Shown: piece by piece, positions 37,941-47,700 of the stretch
Layout of the letters: each line of letters starts with the position of its first letter
How positions within the stretch are numbered: the first letter of the stretch is position 1
NCBI GenBank assembly: GCA_965200955.1
Contig: OZ241742.1
Coordinates: forward strand, 2,604,001-2,668,000
DNA length: 64,000 nucleotides
Origin: Bin80 sp026708685
Lineage (GTDB): Bacteria > Bacteroidota > Rhodothermia > Rhodothermales > Bin80
Direction of reading: 5' to 3'
Notes under the pieces: generated by a model
What the model saw: only the letters and a program-made list of their open reading frames with translations
Told to the model about the DNA's origin: nothing
The model's database searches: none
Program-made: the position numbers and the translations under genes

Positions 37941-39229
37941 CCATTACCGAAAAAATTATTTCAAGCCATTGCGGACGCGACCGGATTGCACCCGGTGAAA
38001 GTGTCTGGGTGGATGTAGACATCCTGATGACCCATGATGTTTGTGGTCCTCCGACCATAGATATCTTCAAGCGGGAATTTGGAGAGGATGCGAAGGTATG
38101 GGATCCAGAGAAACTGGTGATTCTCCCGGACCATTACATCTTCACCGAAAATCATCATGCAAACCGAAATGTTCAACTTCTGAGAGCATTTGCAGAGCAG
38201 CATGATCTGCCTCATTATTATGATGTAGGGTCTCCCCGATATAAAGGGGTTTGCCATATGGCCTTGGCCGAAGAGGGATTCAATCGACCAGGTTCGTTAC
38301 TGATTGGAACCGACAGTCATACATGCACCTCTGGGGCATTTGGAATGTTTTCCACGGGGGTGGGCAATACCGATGCGGCTCTGATTATGGGGACGGGGAA
38401 AATCTGGTTGAGAGTCCCTGAGACCATGCGATTTATCTTTGAGGGTGAATTGCCTCCGTATCTGATGGCCAAAGATTTAATTTTAGCTGTGATTGGAGAT
38501 ATTGGGTGTGATGGTGCTACGTACCGTGCTATGGAGTTTGATGGTGAATCGGTTTACTCCTTGTCCATGCAAGAGCGGATGACACTGACCAACATGGCCA
38601 TTGAAGCTGGCGGGAAAAATGGTGTTATTGCTCCAGACGAAACGACGATTGAATATGTGCGTGCACGAACTGATCACGACTTTGAATGCATTTACAGTGA
38701 TGACAATGCCCGATTCCATTCCGAATACCGCTATGATGTATCTACGCTGGAGCCCGTAGTGGCCAAACCGCATCGACCTGATAACCGTGCAAGTGTGATT
38801 GAAGTCGCTGGAACGCGTTTAGACCGTGCGTATGTTGGCAGTTGTACTGGCGGAAAGCTGGAAGATTTTGAGGCTGCAGCTCATATCATCAAGGGGCAGG
38901 AAGTTGTCATTGACACCTATATCGTACCTGCTACGACAGAAATCTCAGAGTCTCTTCGCTCGGAAACCCTTGATGGGATGACCTTATGGGATGTGTTTGT
39001 CAATGCAGGTTGCAAAATGGGGCAGGCGAGCTGTGCTGCTTGTTTGGGAGGCCCCCCTGATACCTTCGGACGTATGCAGGGCGATGAAGTGGTGATTTCT
39101 ACAACCAATCGGAATTTCCCTGGGCGCATGGGATCCAAGCAAGCCTCCGTGTATTTAGCGTCACCACTCACGGTTGCCGCCAGTGCACTCACTGGTCTGA
39201 TTACGGACCCCAGAGAAGTGTTAGTGTAA
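37937..39229 (+). CDS. leuC: 3-isopropylmalate dehydratase large subunit
   Basis: A 430-residue aconitase-family protein that carries the 4Fe-4S cluster. The three ligand cysteines lie in GTDSHTCTSG (about 119-128), YVGSCTGGK and GQASCAACLGGP. The length, about 40 residues shorter than E. coli LeuC, is that of the archaeal-type/homoaconitase-like class (LeuC2). It works with the LeuD encoded 1 bp after it and overlaps leuA by 4 bp. Confidence 0.95.
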   Translation: MTITEKIISSHCGRDRIAPGESVWVDVDILMTHDVCGPPTIDIFKREFGEDAKVWDPEKLVILPDHYIFTENHHANRNVQLLRAFAEQHDLPHYYDVGSPRYKGVCHMALAEEGFNRPGSLLIGTDSHTCTSGAFGMFSTGVGNTDAALIMGTGKIWLRVPETMRFIFEGELPPYLMAKDLILAVIGDIGCDGATYRAMEFDGESVYSLSMQERMTLTNMAIEAGGKNGVIAPDETTIEYVRARTDHDFECIYSDDNARFHSEYRYDVSTLEPVVAKPHRPDNRASVIEVAGTRLDRAYVGSCTGGKLEDFEAAAHIIKGQEVVIDTYIVPATTEISESLRSETLDGMTLWDVFVNAGCKMGQASCAACLGGPPDTFGRMQGDEVVISTTNRNFPGRMGSKQASVYLASPLTVAASALTGLITDPREVLV

Positions 39230-39230
39230 G

Positions 39231-39794
39231 ATGGAATCAACAATAAGGGGTTTAGCCTATGTGGTTGGGGATGCGATTGATACCGATCAGATCATCCCCG
39301 CCGAACATTTAGTGTATAGTCTCAACAAACCGGACGAACGCCGTATGTACGGTCGTTATGCGATGAGTGGAGTACCTATTGATCAGCAGGGGCTTCCTTA
39401 CGGTCATATTCCATTTACGGATCCAGACCAGTATCTGAGCGAATTTACATTCGTGATTGGTGGTGTTAATTTTGGGTGTGGCTCTTCGCGTGAGCATGCT
39501 CCTTTTGCCATGACAGAAGCGGGTGCGAAAGTCGTCATTGCTGAGAGTTATGCACGAATTTTTTATCGCAACACCATTGACGGGGGCTTCGTGATTCCGT
39601 TTGAATCTCATGAAAAAATTAACGATCAGATTCGTACTCGTGACGAATTAGAACTCGATACTCGGGTTGGACAACTCACGAACCTTACCACGGGACAGGA
39701 ATATCTCTTGAAGCCTCTTGGGGATGTCGCAGATATTCTCAACGCTGGAAATGTCTTTGAATATGCAAGGCAGAATGGATTGATTGGTGCTTGA
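39231..39794 (+). CDS. leuD: 3-isopropylmalate dehydratase small subunit
   Basis: A 187-residue swivel-domain partner of LeuC. It has the start GDAIDTDQIIPAEHL and the substrate loop NFGCGSSREHAPFAM (about 81-95). AESYARIFYRNTIDGGF follows. It is slightly longer than the usual type 2 LeuD (about 165). It overlaps cimA by 4 bp. Confidence 0.95.
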   Translation: MESTIRGLAYVVGDAIDTDQIIPAEHLVYSLNKPDERRMYGRYAMSGVPIDQQGLPYGHIPFTDPDQYLSEFTFVIGGVNFGCGSSREHAPFAMTEAGAKVVIAESYARIFYRNTIDGGFVIPFESHEKINDQIRTRDELELDTRVGQLTNLTTGQEYLLKPLGDVADILNAGNVFEYARQNGLIGA

Positions 39795-41428
39795 TGAACG
39801 AACGAATTGAACTTTTTGACACCACTCTACGCGATGGAACGCAGGGAGAGCATGTGACGCTTTCTGTGAATGACAAGATTCGAATTGCTCATCGATTGGA
39901 TGAGTTTGGAATTCATATTATTGAAGGTGGATGGCCTGGGTCCAATCCGAAGGATCAGGAATTTTTTGAGCGTGCTCACGAAGAACAGTGGCATCAGTCT
40001 CATATCTGTGCATTTGGATCCACCCGACGTTCGCACAATACTTCTCAGGAAGATCCTAACCTGTCTGCATTGCTGAACGCCAATACACCCGTTGTCTCTC
40101 TTTTTGGAAAGAGTTGGCTATTACATGTCAGGAAGGCCCTCAATGTCACACCCGAGGAAAATCTTGACATGATAGCAGGATCCATTGAGTGGCTGGCTCA
40201 AAATCAACGGCGTGTGATTTATGATGCTGAACATTTTTTTGATGGCTATAAGGATGACGCAGGGTATGCAATCCAGACCTTACGTGCTGCTGCCCATGCA
40301 GGGGCTACGGTGCTGGTTTTGTGTGACACCAATGGTGGAAGCATGCCCTCTGAAATTAGCACCATTACCGAACAGGTATGCTCTCATTTTAATGATATCC
40401 CTATAGGGATCCATGCACATAATGACAGTGGAGTGGCAACTGCAAACTCCATTGCTGCTGTTGAAGCGGGTGCCTGTCATGTTCAGGGAACGATCAACGG
40501 GATTGGTGAGCGTACTGGTAATGCCGACTTGTGTACGGTCATTGCCTGTCTTCAGAGTAAACTGGGGTATGAGTGCGTTTCGGATGAGCAGCTTGCCATG
40601 CTCTCGGATTTGAGTGCATTTGTCAATGAAGTCTGCAACATGTTGCCGATTGACCGGGCCCCCTTTGTAGGACGTAGTGCTTTTGCTCATAAAGGAGGAA
40701 TTCATGTGTCTGCGGTGATGAAAGAACCTAGGGCTTATGAGCATTTGGAGCCTGAATTGGTTGGCAACAAACGCCGTGTGTTGGTTTCGGATTTATCGGG
40801 GCAATCCAATGTTCGCTATAAGGCAGAAGAGTTAGGGATTTCCCTGAATGGACGCGAGGAGGCACGGCGTGCGGTTCAGCGCATCAAGGAATTGGAGCAT
40901 CTTGGCTATGAATTTCAGGGAGCGGAGGCTTCTTTTGAACTCCTTCTTCGCACCATCAAGGGTGAAGACACCGAGATGTTTAGGTTAGATCGGCTTCGGG
41001 TATATAGTGAACAGGACGAATATGGATCTGAGTGGTCTGAAGCGACGGTTGTCGTTTTTGTGGGCGATCATCGTGAGCTTGCTGTTGGAGAGGGAGTAGG
41101 ACCGGTGGATGCATTATCACATGCACTCAATCGGGCTCTCTATCGCTTTTATCCCCGTCTGGATGACTTGAGGCTTGCTGACTATAAAGTACGTGTGCTC
41201 ACCCCAGAAAAAGCCACGGCAGCCTCGGTTCGTGTACTGATTGAACATCACGACATCCATGGAGATGATATTTGGCATACCGTTGGGGTATCTCGCAACA
41301 TTTTAGATGCCAGTTGGCAAGCCCTCACAGACGGTGTCCGCTATTATCTTCTCAGGACCGTCCATAGGGCGAAGAATCCAGACATTCACATCCGATCAAC
41401 CCAGGTTCCCGCTACGACTTCTGCGTAA
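39791..41428 (+). CDS. cimA: (R)-citramalate synthase
   Basis: A LeuA-like enzyme of 545 residues that condenses pyruvate and acetyl-CoA to citramalate, the threonine-independent route to 2-oxobutyrate for isoleucine. It has LFDTTLRDGTQGEHV, the CimA-type EGGWPGSNPKD, the metal-binding GIHAHNDSGVA (about 205-215), NGIGERTGNADLCTV and the C-terminal LeuA-type allosteric domain. Sitting behind leuCD and leuB, it shares their products for the following steps. No ilvA (threonine deaminase) or ilvD is visible in this window. Confidence 0.93.
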   Translation: MMNERIELFDTTLRDGTQGEHVTLSVNDKIRIAHRLDEFGIHIIEGGWPGSNPKDQEFFERAHEEQWHQSHICAFGSTRRSHNTSQEDPNLSALLNANTPVVSLFGKSWLLHVRKALNVTPEENLDMIAGSIEWLAQNQRRVIYDAEHFFDGYKDDAGYAIQTLRAAAHAGATVLVLCDTNGGSMPSEISTITEQVCSHFNDIPIGIHAHNDSGVATANSIAAVEAGACHVQGTINGIGERTGNADLCTVIACLQSKLGYECVSDEQLAMLSDLSAFVNEVCNMLPIDRAPFVGRSAFAHKGGIHVSAVMKEPRAYEHLEPELVGNKRRVLVSDLSGQSNVRYKAEELGISLNGREEARRAVQRIKELEHLGYEFQGAEASFELLLRTIKGEDTEMFRLDRLRVYSEQDEYGSEWSEATVVVFVGDHRELAVGEGVGPVDALSHALNRALYRFYPRLDDLRLADYKVRVLTPEKATAASVRVLIEHHDIHGDDIWHTVGVSRNILDASWQALTDGVRYYLLRTVHRAKNPDIHIRSTQVPATTSA

Positions 41429-41561
41429 ATGTGCTGGATGTATTTATTACCGAATGTGGTGATGAACAGCACTTAGGCAAGCGTCTTCGTGGTTCTATGG
41501 AAACACGGTTCACCTAATTTGCGTCAACTTGTAGTGCTACATGCCCCATAGGGATGTGAGA

Positions 41562-41837
41562 TCATTGAACTAACTCTTCCGCACGTCTCCACGATTGTTT
41601 TTCATCAAGTCGTCCCTCAATACGTGCAACACATTCGCCTACGGCACGGATCTTATGGGACAGCACACTCTGCATCTGATACATCTCCTTTCTAAGGTCC
41701 TGTGCCTCTTTGTGTCTGGCCGTAGCCGCCTTACGGTTATCACTTGATATTTTCCACAATAAAGCAAAGACTGCAACAATGCCGACAAAGAGAGTGGCAA
41801 AGCCTATAACGATTGTTAAGAATTGATAGTCTTGCAT
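41562..41837 (-). CDS. small membrane-anchored coiled-coil protein, copy 1
   Basis: A 91-residue protein with one N-terminal membrane helix (about 6-28), then a charged helical region with heptad-like spacing, and the end RIEGRLDEKQSWRRAEELVQ. Its neighbour at 41923 is a tandem paralogue with the same MxDYQF start, KISSD.RKA block and C-terminus. No family is recognised. The pattern of a membrane anchor plus a cytoplasmic coiled coil resembles small phage or membrane-stress proteins, but no function is claimed. The tail seems to have been conserved at DNA level between copies. Confidence 0.6.
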   Translation of the reverse strand: MQDYQFLTIVIGFATLFVGIVAVFALLWKISSDNRKAATARHKEAQDLRKEMYQMQSVLSHKIRAVGECVARIEGRLDEKQSWRRAEELVQ

Positions 41838-41922
41838 TGATTTAACAATTTATATCAAACGATTCAGCCTGCATAGGGGTTAATCAAGAAATTAGAACTG
41901 ATATTGCCCCCACGATGTGAGA

Positions 41923-42201
41923 TCACTGAACTAACTCCTCTGTACGTCTCCACGATTCCTTTTCGTCAAGCCGTCCCTCAACACGCACAACGCGTTCACC
42001 TAACTCGTGGATATCTTCGGATAGATCAATCCGCATCTGATGCATCTCCATACGCAAATCATTCATAAACCCCTGCACCTCTTTGTGTCTGGCCGCATCC
42101 GCCTTACGGTAATCACTCGATATTTTCCATAGGAATGCAATGATTGCCAGACCGATAGCAATTACGCTACCAACGATCATATAGAATTGATAATCTTCCA
42201 T
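41923..42201 (-). CDS. small membrane-anchored coiled-coil protein, copy 2
   Basis: A 92-residue paralogue of the preceding gene in the same direction: MEDYQF, membrane helix (about 7-24), KISSDYRKADAARHKEVQ, then a helix with LSEDIHELGERVVRVEGRLDEK. The duplication includes DNA beyond the stop codon (the GATGTGAGATCA.TGAACTAACTC block near 41549 and 41919). It overlaps by 25 bp the end of the broken DUF4338 gene, so it was probably downstream of it in one transcript. Confidence 0.6.
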   Translation of the reverse strand: MEDYQFYMIVGSVIAIGLAIIAFLWKISSDYRKADAARHKEVQGFMNDLRMEMHQMRIDLSEDIHELGERVVRVEGRLDEKESWRRTEELVQ

Positions 42202-42991
42202 TGATTTTTAAAGATGGTAGGAAATGATTGACCACATACGGGCAATAAAGAAATTACTACATATATTCGCACCATCCGATGGGTGTTCCCTTCAGGCATA
42301 CCATCCACGGAGAGACGCACCCTGTAAATATCAGGTGCAAGCCGTTCTCCGTTGTAGTATCGTCGCATGACACGAGATAACAAGTAACTCCCAAGGTTTT
42401 TGCACCTCCCATCGGAGCGAACCAGATACCGACTGAGGTTCATCACTCAATGTAAGTGCGTCATCCGCTTGGCATGATCCCAACCACCCATTGATCACGA
42501 GCTTGCAAGTGCAGAGCTGCCCCCGAAAACCCAACGACACCAAGAATCCCATGGGCACTCCGAATCAAATACCGAATCTGTGAACCTGCAAAGGTTGTCG
42601 TTCCAAGTAGATATTCTTCAGCAAGGAGCGTATTCCAAATCCTACGATCCTCTGCTCTGGAGACCACTGTAATCTCCACATCCTGGATCTGACGTACATC
42701 CAATAGGAACTCAGACGGCTTGGGAATCACAATACCCAGACAACGAGGACCGCGTACGGTAGACTCCGATTGCTTCTCTGGAAGGGTAAAATGTCCCTCA
42801 CCCTCTAATGTCCGTAACGCCTTCATACAGCCGGGAAGACGTAACCTCCCATGTGCATTTATAAAGTTGAACTGTCTGCATACAGCCCTACCAAGCTCAC
42901 TACGACTCTGACCAGAGTGAGATGCTACTGTTGCTGATAGAGCCGATAAAGAACCCCGAAGGGTAGCAAGAATGGGAGTGGATGGTTCCAT
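42177..42991 (-). pseudogene. DUF4338 / DruA-like gene, frameshifted and stopped
   Basis: The first part (42991-42461) carries QSRSELGRAVCRQFNF, LLAEEYLLGTT, QIRYLIRSAHGILGVVGFSGAAL and ARDQW, the pattern of DUF4338 proteins such as Druantia DruA. After RDQW the true frame changes near 42475-42490 and continues as GWDHAKRMTHLH, meets an in-frame TGA around 42449, then VMNLSRYLVRSDGRCKNLGSYLLSRVMRR, the typical C-terminal block. So there are at least two lesions and it is probably dead. DUF4338 proteins occur both in Druantia and as orphan, transposon-like genes; the other Druantia genes are absent here. Confidence 0.7.
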
Positions 42992-43195
42992 GTTTCGAAT
43001 AAGATACGAAACAGTTTCTCCATTGCTAAATCGAGTTCATGACGAAAGGCAGACCTATCTAAACTTAGAGATAAAAGTACTTTGCCTTCTTCTGGTTAAT
43101 TTATAGGCTAAATCTGAACTAACTCCACTCTTGGTGGTTGACTTACTGCAATCAACTCATACGATTTTTCTGGGAATCATTAACGAGCATCTTTC

Positions 43196-44587
43196 ATGAA
43201 GCAATCTGTAACCTGTGATCCGCGCACAGGGTCGCATGATCGGGGACCAACCCCGTATTTCCATGGACGCTCAGACATTCTGGCGGGCTTTGCCAGAACA
43301 CTGTCAGATGTACGGGCGACAGGGGGGGGCATGGTTCGCCTTATATATGGAGCACCTGGCTCTGGAAAAACTGCACTACTCCATGAGTGCAAGAATGCGG
43401 CTGATAGTAAGGGATTTGACAGCTTCTATATTACTGTGCCCTCACTTTGGGAGGCTGACAATCTTCGCGAGATTATGGGCCAAGATGGGGAATACTCGTC
43501 ATCTGAAAGCACCCATCAAGTTGGGCTAAAGGGTATATATACCTGGGCACGAAAACGCGTTCGATCAAAGACCTCTGTGAAGAGATTGCTCAGAGAGAGC
43601 TCTAAACCGCTCTTGTTAATTCTTGACGAAGTTCAGTCCATAGGAAACAAAGATATACTCCGCCCCCAACACAAAGCGAAAGTGACTGAGCTGCTTGAGC
43701 TTATCCACAACGGAAAGATCGGCAGACCAATTATCCTGCTTACCGCAGGGCTGGGTTCTGCATTAACAGCGCTTAAAACACTGGATATTTCAAGGTTTGG
43801 CGAAAAGAACACCTCTGAGATTGGGTCTCTCTCCATGGAAGATGCTCGTGCAGTGATTCGTGATTGGCTTGTCAGAGATGGAATGGCAAGGGGAGACACA
43901 TCCGAGTGGGTAAATATAATCGCCAAGGAATCTGGCGTTTGGCCTCGCCATGTACATTCGTATTCGGTGCACGCATCCAAACATCTAAAATCAAGGGATG
44001 GGGTCATGACTGCTGAGGGGTTGCAAGAAATCATCGCGAAGGGCAAAGAGGGGCGAATCGGATACTACATGGAGCGTCTCAGCGATTTCTATGTTGACGA
44101 GATAAAGCATTTGGCCAAGTATCTCAGGAAGACCAGTGCGGGTGGGGTTTTTGATTGCTTGGATGTGCTGAAGTCACTTACAAAAATCTATGGAGACAAG
44201 AAGGCTACAGATCTTTTTGACAGACTCCTTGAGGAGGGGGTAATCGCAGCTAAGGGCGGGGATGGCTACCACATTCCTATTGATTCAATGCATACTTGGC
44301 TTGTTGATACGTACACCAAGGGCAAATCCAAAGGACATGATGCTCATCGCAAGGCGTTGTATGATGATCCCACTCAAAAGGCACTGCCTCCCGTCAAGAA
44401 AGATGATCCGTCTCAGATCAAGGAGAAGGACTCTGATCCTGCCAGAAAGAGAGGGAGGGACGGGCACTATCTCCATGGCGGTAAACATCATTCAGAAGCC
44501 AACCCTAAGGGACACAACAATCATTTGTCAATCCAACCCCTCACCCAAAGTGTTGTGAACACGCCCACTTGTAAGTTGAAATGGTAG
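43196..44587 (+). CDS. AAA-family ATPase with FHGR N-terminal motif, paralogue A3
   Basis: A 463-residue member of the family at 822 and 13822. It has RGPTPYFHGRSDI (about 16-28), Walker A GAPGSGKTA (52-60), Walker B LLLILDEVQ (about 140-148), IHNGKIGRP, a TAGLGSALTAL block, WPRHVHSY and the C-terminal IPIDSMHTWL. A long tail of about 75 residues follows, rich in Lys, Asp, His and Asn, including a KKDDPSQIKEKD-type stretch that resembles the KDDPSGVKKDKGDD part of A2 and otherwise differs. It lies 140 bp before the helicase/SNF2/methylase operon, same direction, so it may be functionally linked. Function unknown. Confidence 0.8.
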   Translation: MKQSVTCDPRTGSHDRGPTPYFHGRSDILAGFARTLSDVRATGGGMVRLIYGAPGSGKTALLHECKNAADSKGFDSFYITVPSLWEADNLREIMGQDGEYSSSESTHQVGLKGIYTWARKRVRSKTSVKRLLRESSKPLLLILDEVQSIGNKDILRPQHKAKVTELLELIHNGKIGRPIILLTAGLGSALTALKTLDISRFGEKNTSEIGSLSMEDARAVIRDWLVRDGMARGDTSEWVNIIAKESGVWPRHVHSYSVHASKHLKSRDGVMTAEGLQEIIAKGKEGRIGYYMERLSDFYVDEIKHLAKYLRKTSAGGVFDCLDVLKSLTKIYGDKKATDLFDRLLEEGVIAAKGGDGYHIPIDSMHTWLVDTYTKGKSKGHDAHRKALYDDPTQKALPPVKKDDPSQIKEKDSDPARKRGRDGHYLHGGKHHSEANPKGHNNHLSIQPLTQSVVNTPTCKLKW

Positions 44588-44725
44588 GGAATCCTCCAGT
44601 GAATATATCACAGCACTTGGGCTACACATCAATATCATTCCTTTATTTTAAGAGTGAGATTTTATCTCGTGAATCCAACTCGCCCCATGAACTCATAATT
44701 GGCGTGCAGTTATTTTAGTTTATAC

Positions 44726-47700
44726 ATGAATATTTACGAAACGCACAAACAGATTATTAAGAGCTATTCCGAGTACATCCGTAGTTTCATCAATATTTCT
44801 GATTCAGAAATTAAACTTGAGGTTGAAAAACATCTCTCCGAGGGGATTCTTTGGCCTCAACCACTACTACAGTTCAATCCTGCCTACGAAAAGGCTGGTT
44901 CAGTTGAAAAGGTGGTTGAAGGTGGGTTACTACACCGTGATGTAAAGCATATCTTCAAGGGTTATTTGCTGTATCGTCATCAAGATGAAGCACTTCAATT
45001 AGGAATCAAGGGGCGTGATTTTGTAGTGACTTCAGGAACGGGTTCAGGAAAGTCATTGACCTACATTGGTACGATTTTCAATCATCTGTTGACCCATCCA
45101 GAGACTGAGGGAGTTACTGCGGTCATCGTTTATCCCATGAATGCTCTGATTAATTCTCAGACCAACGAATTTAACACCTACAAGGACAACTACGAAAAGA
45201 GTACGGAGCGTGATTTCCAGATTTCATATCATCAATACACCAGTCAAGAAACGGAGGAGCAGAGAGAGCAGATGCGAAAGCATCCTCCCCAAATTCTGCT
45301 GACCAACTACATGATGCTTGAGCTTTTACTCACTCGCATTCAGGAACGTTCAATACGAGATGCCATCTTCAAACATCTACGGTATCTTGTTTTTGACGAA
45401 CTTCATACTTACCGTGGAAGGCAGGGGGCGGATGTTTCAATGTTGATTCGGCGGATTCGGTCCCAATGTCAACAATCCATCTGTTGCATTGGAACTTCGG
45501 CGACGATGGTATCAATGGATGAGTCCAATTCACATCGTATAGAAGTCGCAGATACAGCGAGCAAGATTTTTGGAAAACGCTTTCAAGAAGACCAAATTGT
45601 AGATGAAACACTTGCACCTTCACTTGGAAGTCTCCTTATAAATTTGCCCTCCAAAAGTGAACTAAATGCTAGTATTACTGCTGGGATTAATACTGATGCA
45701 AGTGATAACGAATTGTGTGAACATCCAGTGATGAATTGGCTTGAGCGACGTATTGCATTGGAGATAAGATCGGATGGAAATGTTCATCGTCGTAAGCCAA
45801 TGGGCTTCTGTAAGGTCGTTGAGGCTTTGTCGGAGGACTCTGGCCATTCTACAGAATCATGTCAACAGATCCTTGAAAAAGCTCTTCAATGGATCAGTAA
45901 GGTGAACAAAAAGATTCGGGAACATGGAGGTAGAGAAACGCTACTTCCTTACAAACTTCATCAATTTATTGCTCAGACTGGATCCGTCTATACAACCCTT
46001 GATCAAGGCGAGGATCGTTACATTACACTTGAACCTGGGATCTATAAACATGATGACATCTCCAAGCCTATTTTCCCAAATGTATTTAGCCGGGCTACAG
46101 GGCATCCATTCTTTTGTGTTTCTCTGGCAGATGGACAGCTCATTCCTCGTGAGTTTCGTTCAAGTGGAGAAGAGGATTTATCTGCGACAGATGGCTACCT
46201 GATTGTGGGCAATGATATTTGGGATCCACAGCAAGATCTCTCTCATTTGCCCAGTGCATGGGTCCAAAACCGTTCAGGTGGACGGCAAGCTCCACACCCA
46301 AAGATAAAAGATAAGTTTCCACAAAAGTTGTATTATGACGAATCTGGAAACTGCTCCCATACCGAGCCAATGAAATACTGGGGGTGGTTCATGCAAGCTC
46401 CTCTTCTCTTTGATCCTACCGGTGGTGTATTCTATGACCACCGAACCAATGATAGTACAAAGCTGACCCCCTTGGGTAGCGAAGGACGTAGCACATCCAC
46501 TACAATCCTTTCCTTTTTGATTTTGAATCATCTCCGTGATAGGGGGTATTCTGTGCAAGATCAAAAATTGCTGAGTTTTACCGATAATCGTCAGGATGCC
46601 GCATTACAGTCGGGGCATTTCAATGACTTTATTCAAGTTGTTCGTTTGCGTGCTGGCATATTTCGTGCACTGGAGACTTCTGAGCATGGAATACTTGACT
46701 ACGCAACCTTGGGTGATGCGATCTTTGCATCTCTGGATTTGCCTTTCGGAGATTATGGACATCGTGATGGTGAACCCGAATTAGCACAGATCAAAAAGAA
46801 GTACGATAAAGCCCTGCGCCACTATCTTTTCATTCGGGCACTTGAGGATCTACGTAGAAGTTGGCGCATCGTTCTTCCCAATTTAGAACAATGTGCTCTT
46901 CTGCAAATTGACTACAAGAATCTTGACGATATTGTAGATGAGGATGAATTCTGGTCTGAGGTTGAGATTATCAACCGTCTGGATCATACTGAACGCAAGA
47001 AGTTTCTAACCGCCATTCTTGATTATTTCCGACATGAGTACGCCATCCACAGTGAATACTATTTGAATTCGGACAGTCTACGCACATTTGAAAAACATTT
47101 CCGTGAAAAACTGAAGCGACCTTGGACGCTTGATAAAGATGAGGAGTTGACTCATCCGTCCGTGCTTAGATTGCAGACGCTCCATAAACGAGAACGCTTC
47201 TCTCACAAGAGTATAGGACAGACAAGTTCTTTTGGAAAATATATCAAAGATTGTGCAACGCAAATAAACTTGGAGCCTGATCATTTTCGTGGAGAACGAT
47301 ACAACCAGTTCATTTTGCTACTCTTGAGAAAGTTGAAAGAAGTCGACTATTTGTATGAGGAGACCGCTCTGAGTTCAAATAAGGAAAAAGTACCCGTTTT
47401 TCGACTTCGTATTGAAAAGATTCTATGGAAGTTGGGTGATGGTAAGACCGTACGACAGGATCCAATCAAAAGTCGATCCTACAAAGCATCCAAAACCTCT
47501 CCAAACCAATTTTTCCAGAGGGTCTATTCAGCCAATTACACCAAAGGCAAGCGATTAATCGCTAAGGATCATACTGGACAACTGAGTGTTTCTAAACGTC
47601 AGAATCGTGAGGATCGTTTTCGTGCGGACTGGTATGTGGACGAGTCTAACAAGATGCTTGATGAAAAGCGGATCTCGAGAGAGTCTGTGAGTGCTTTGTA

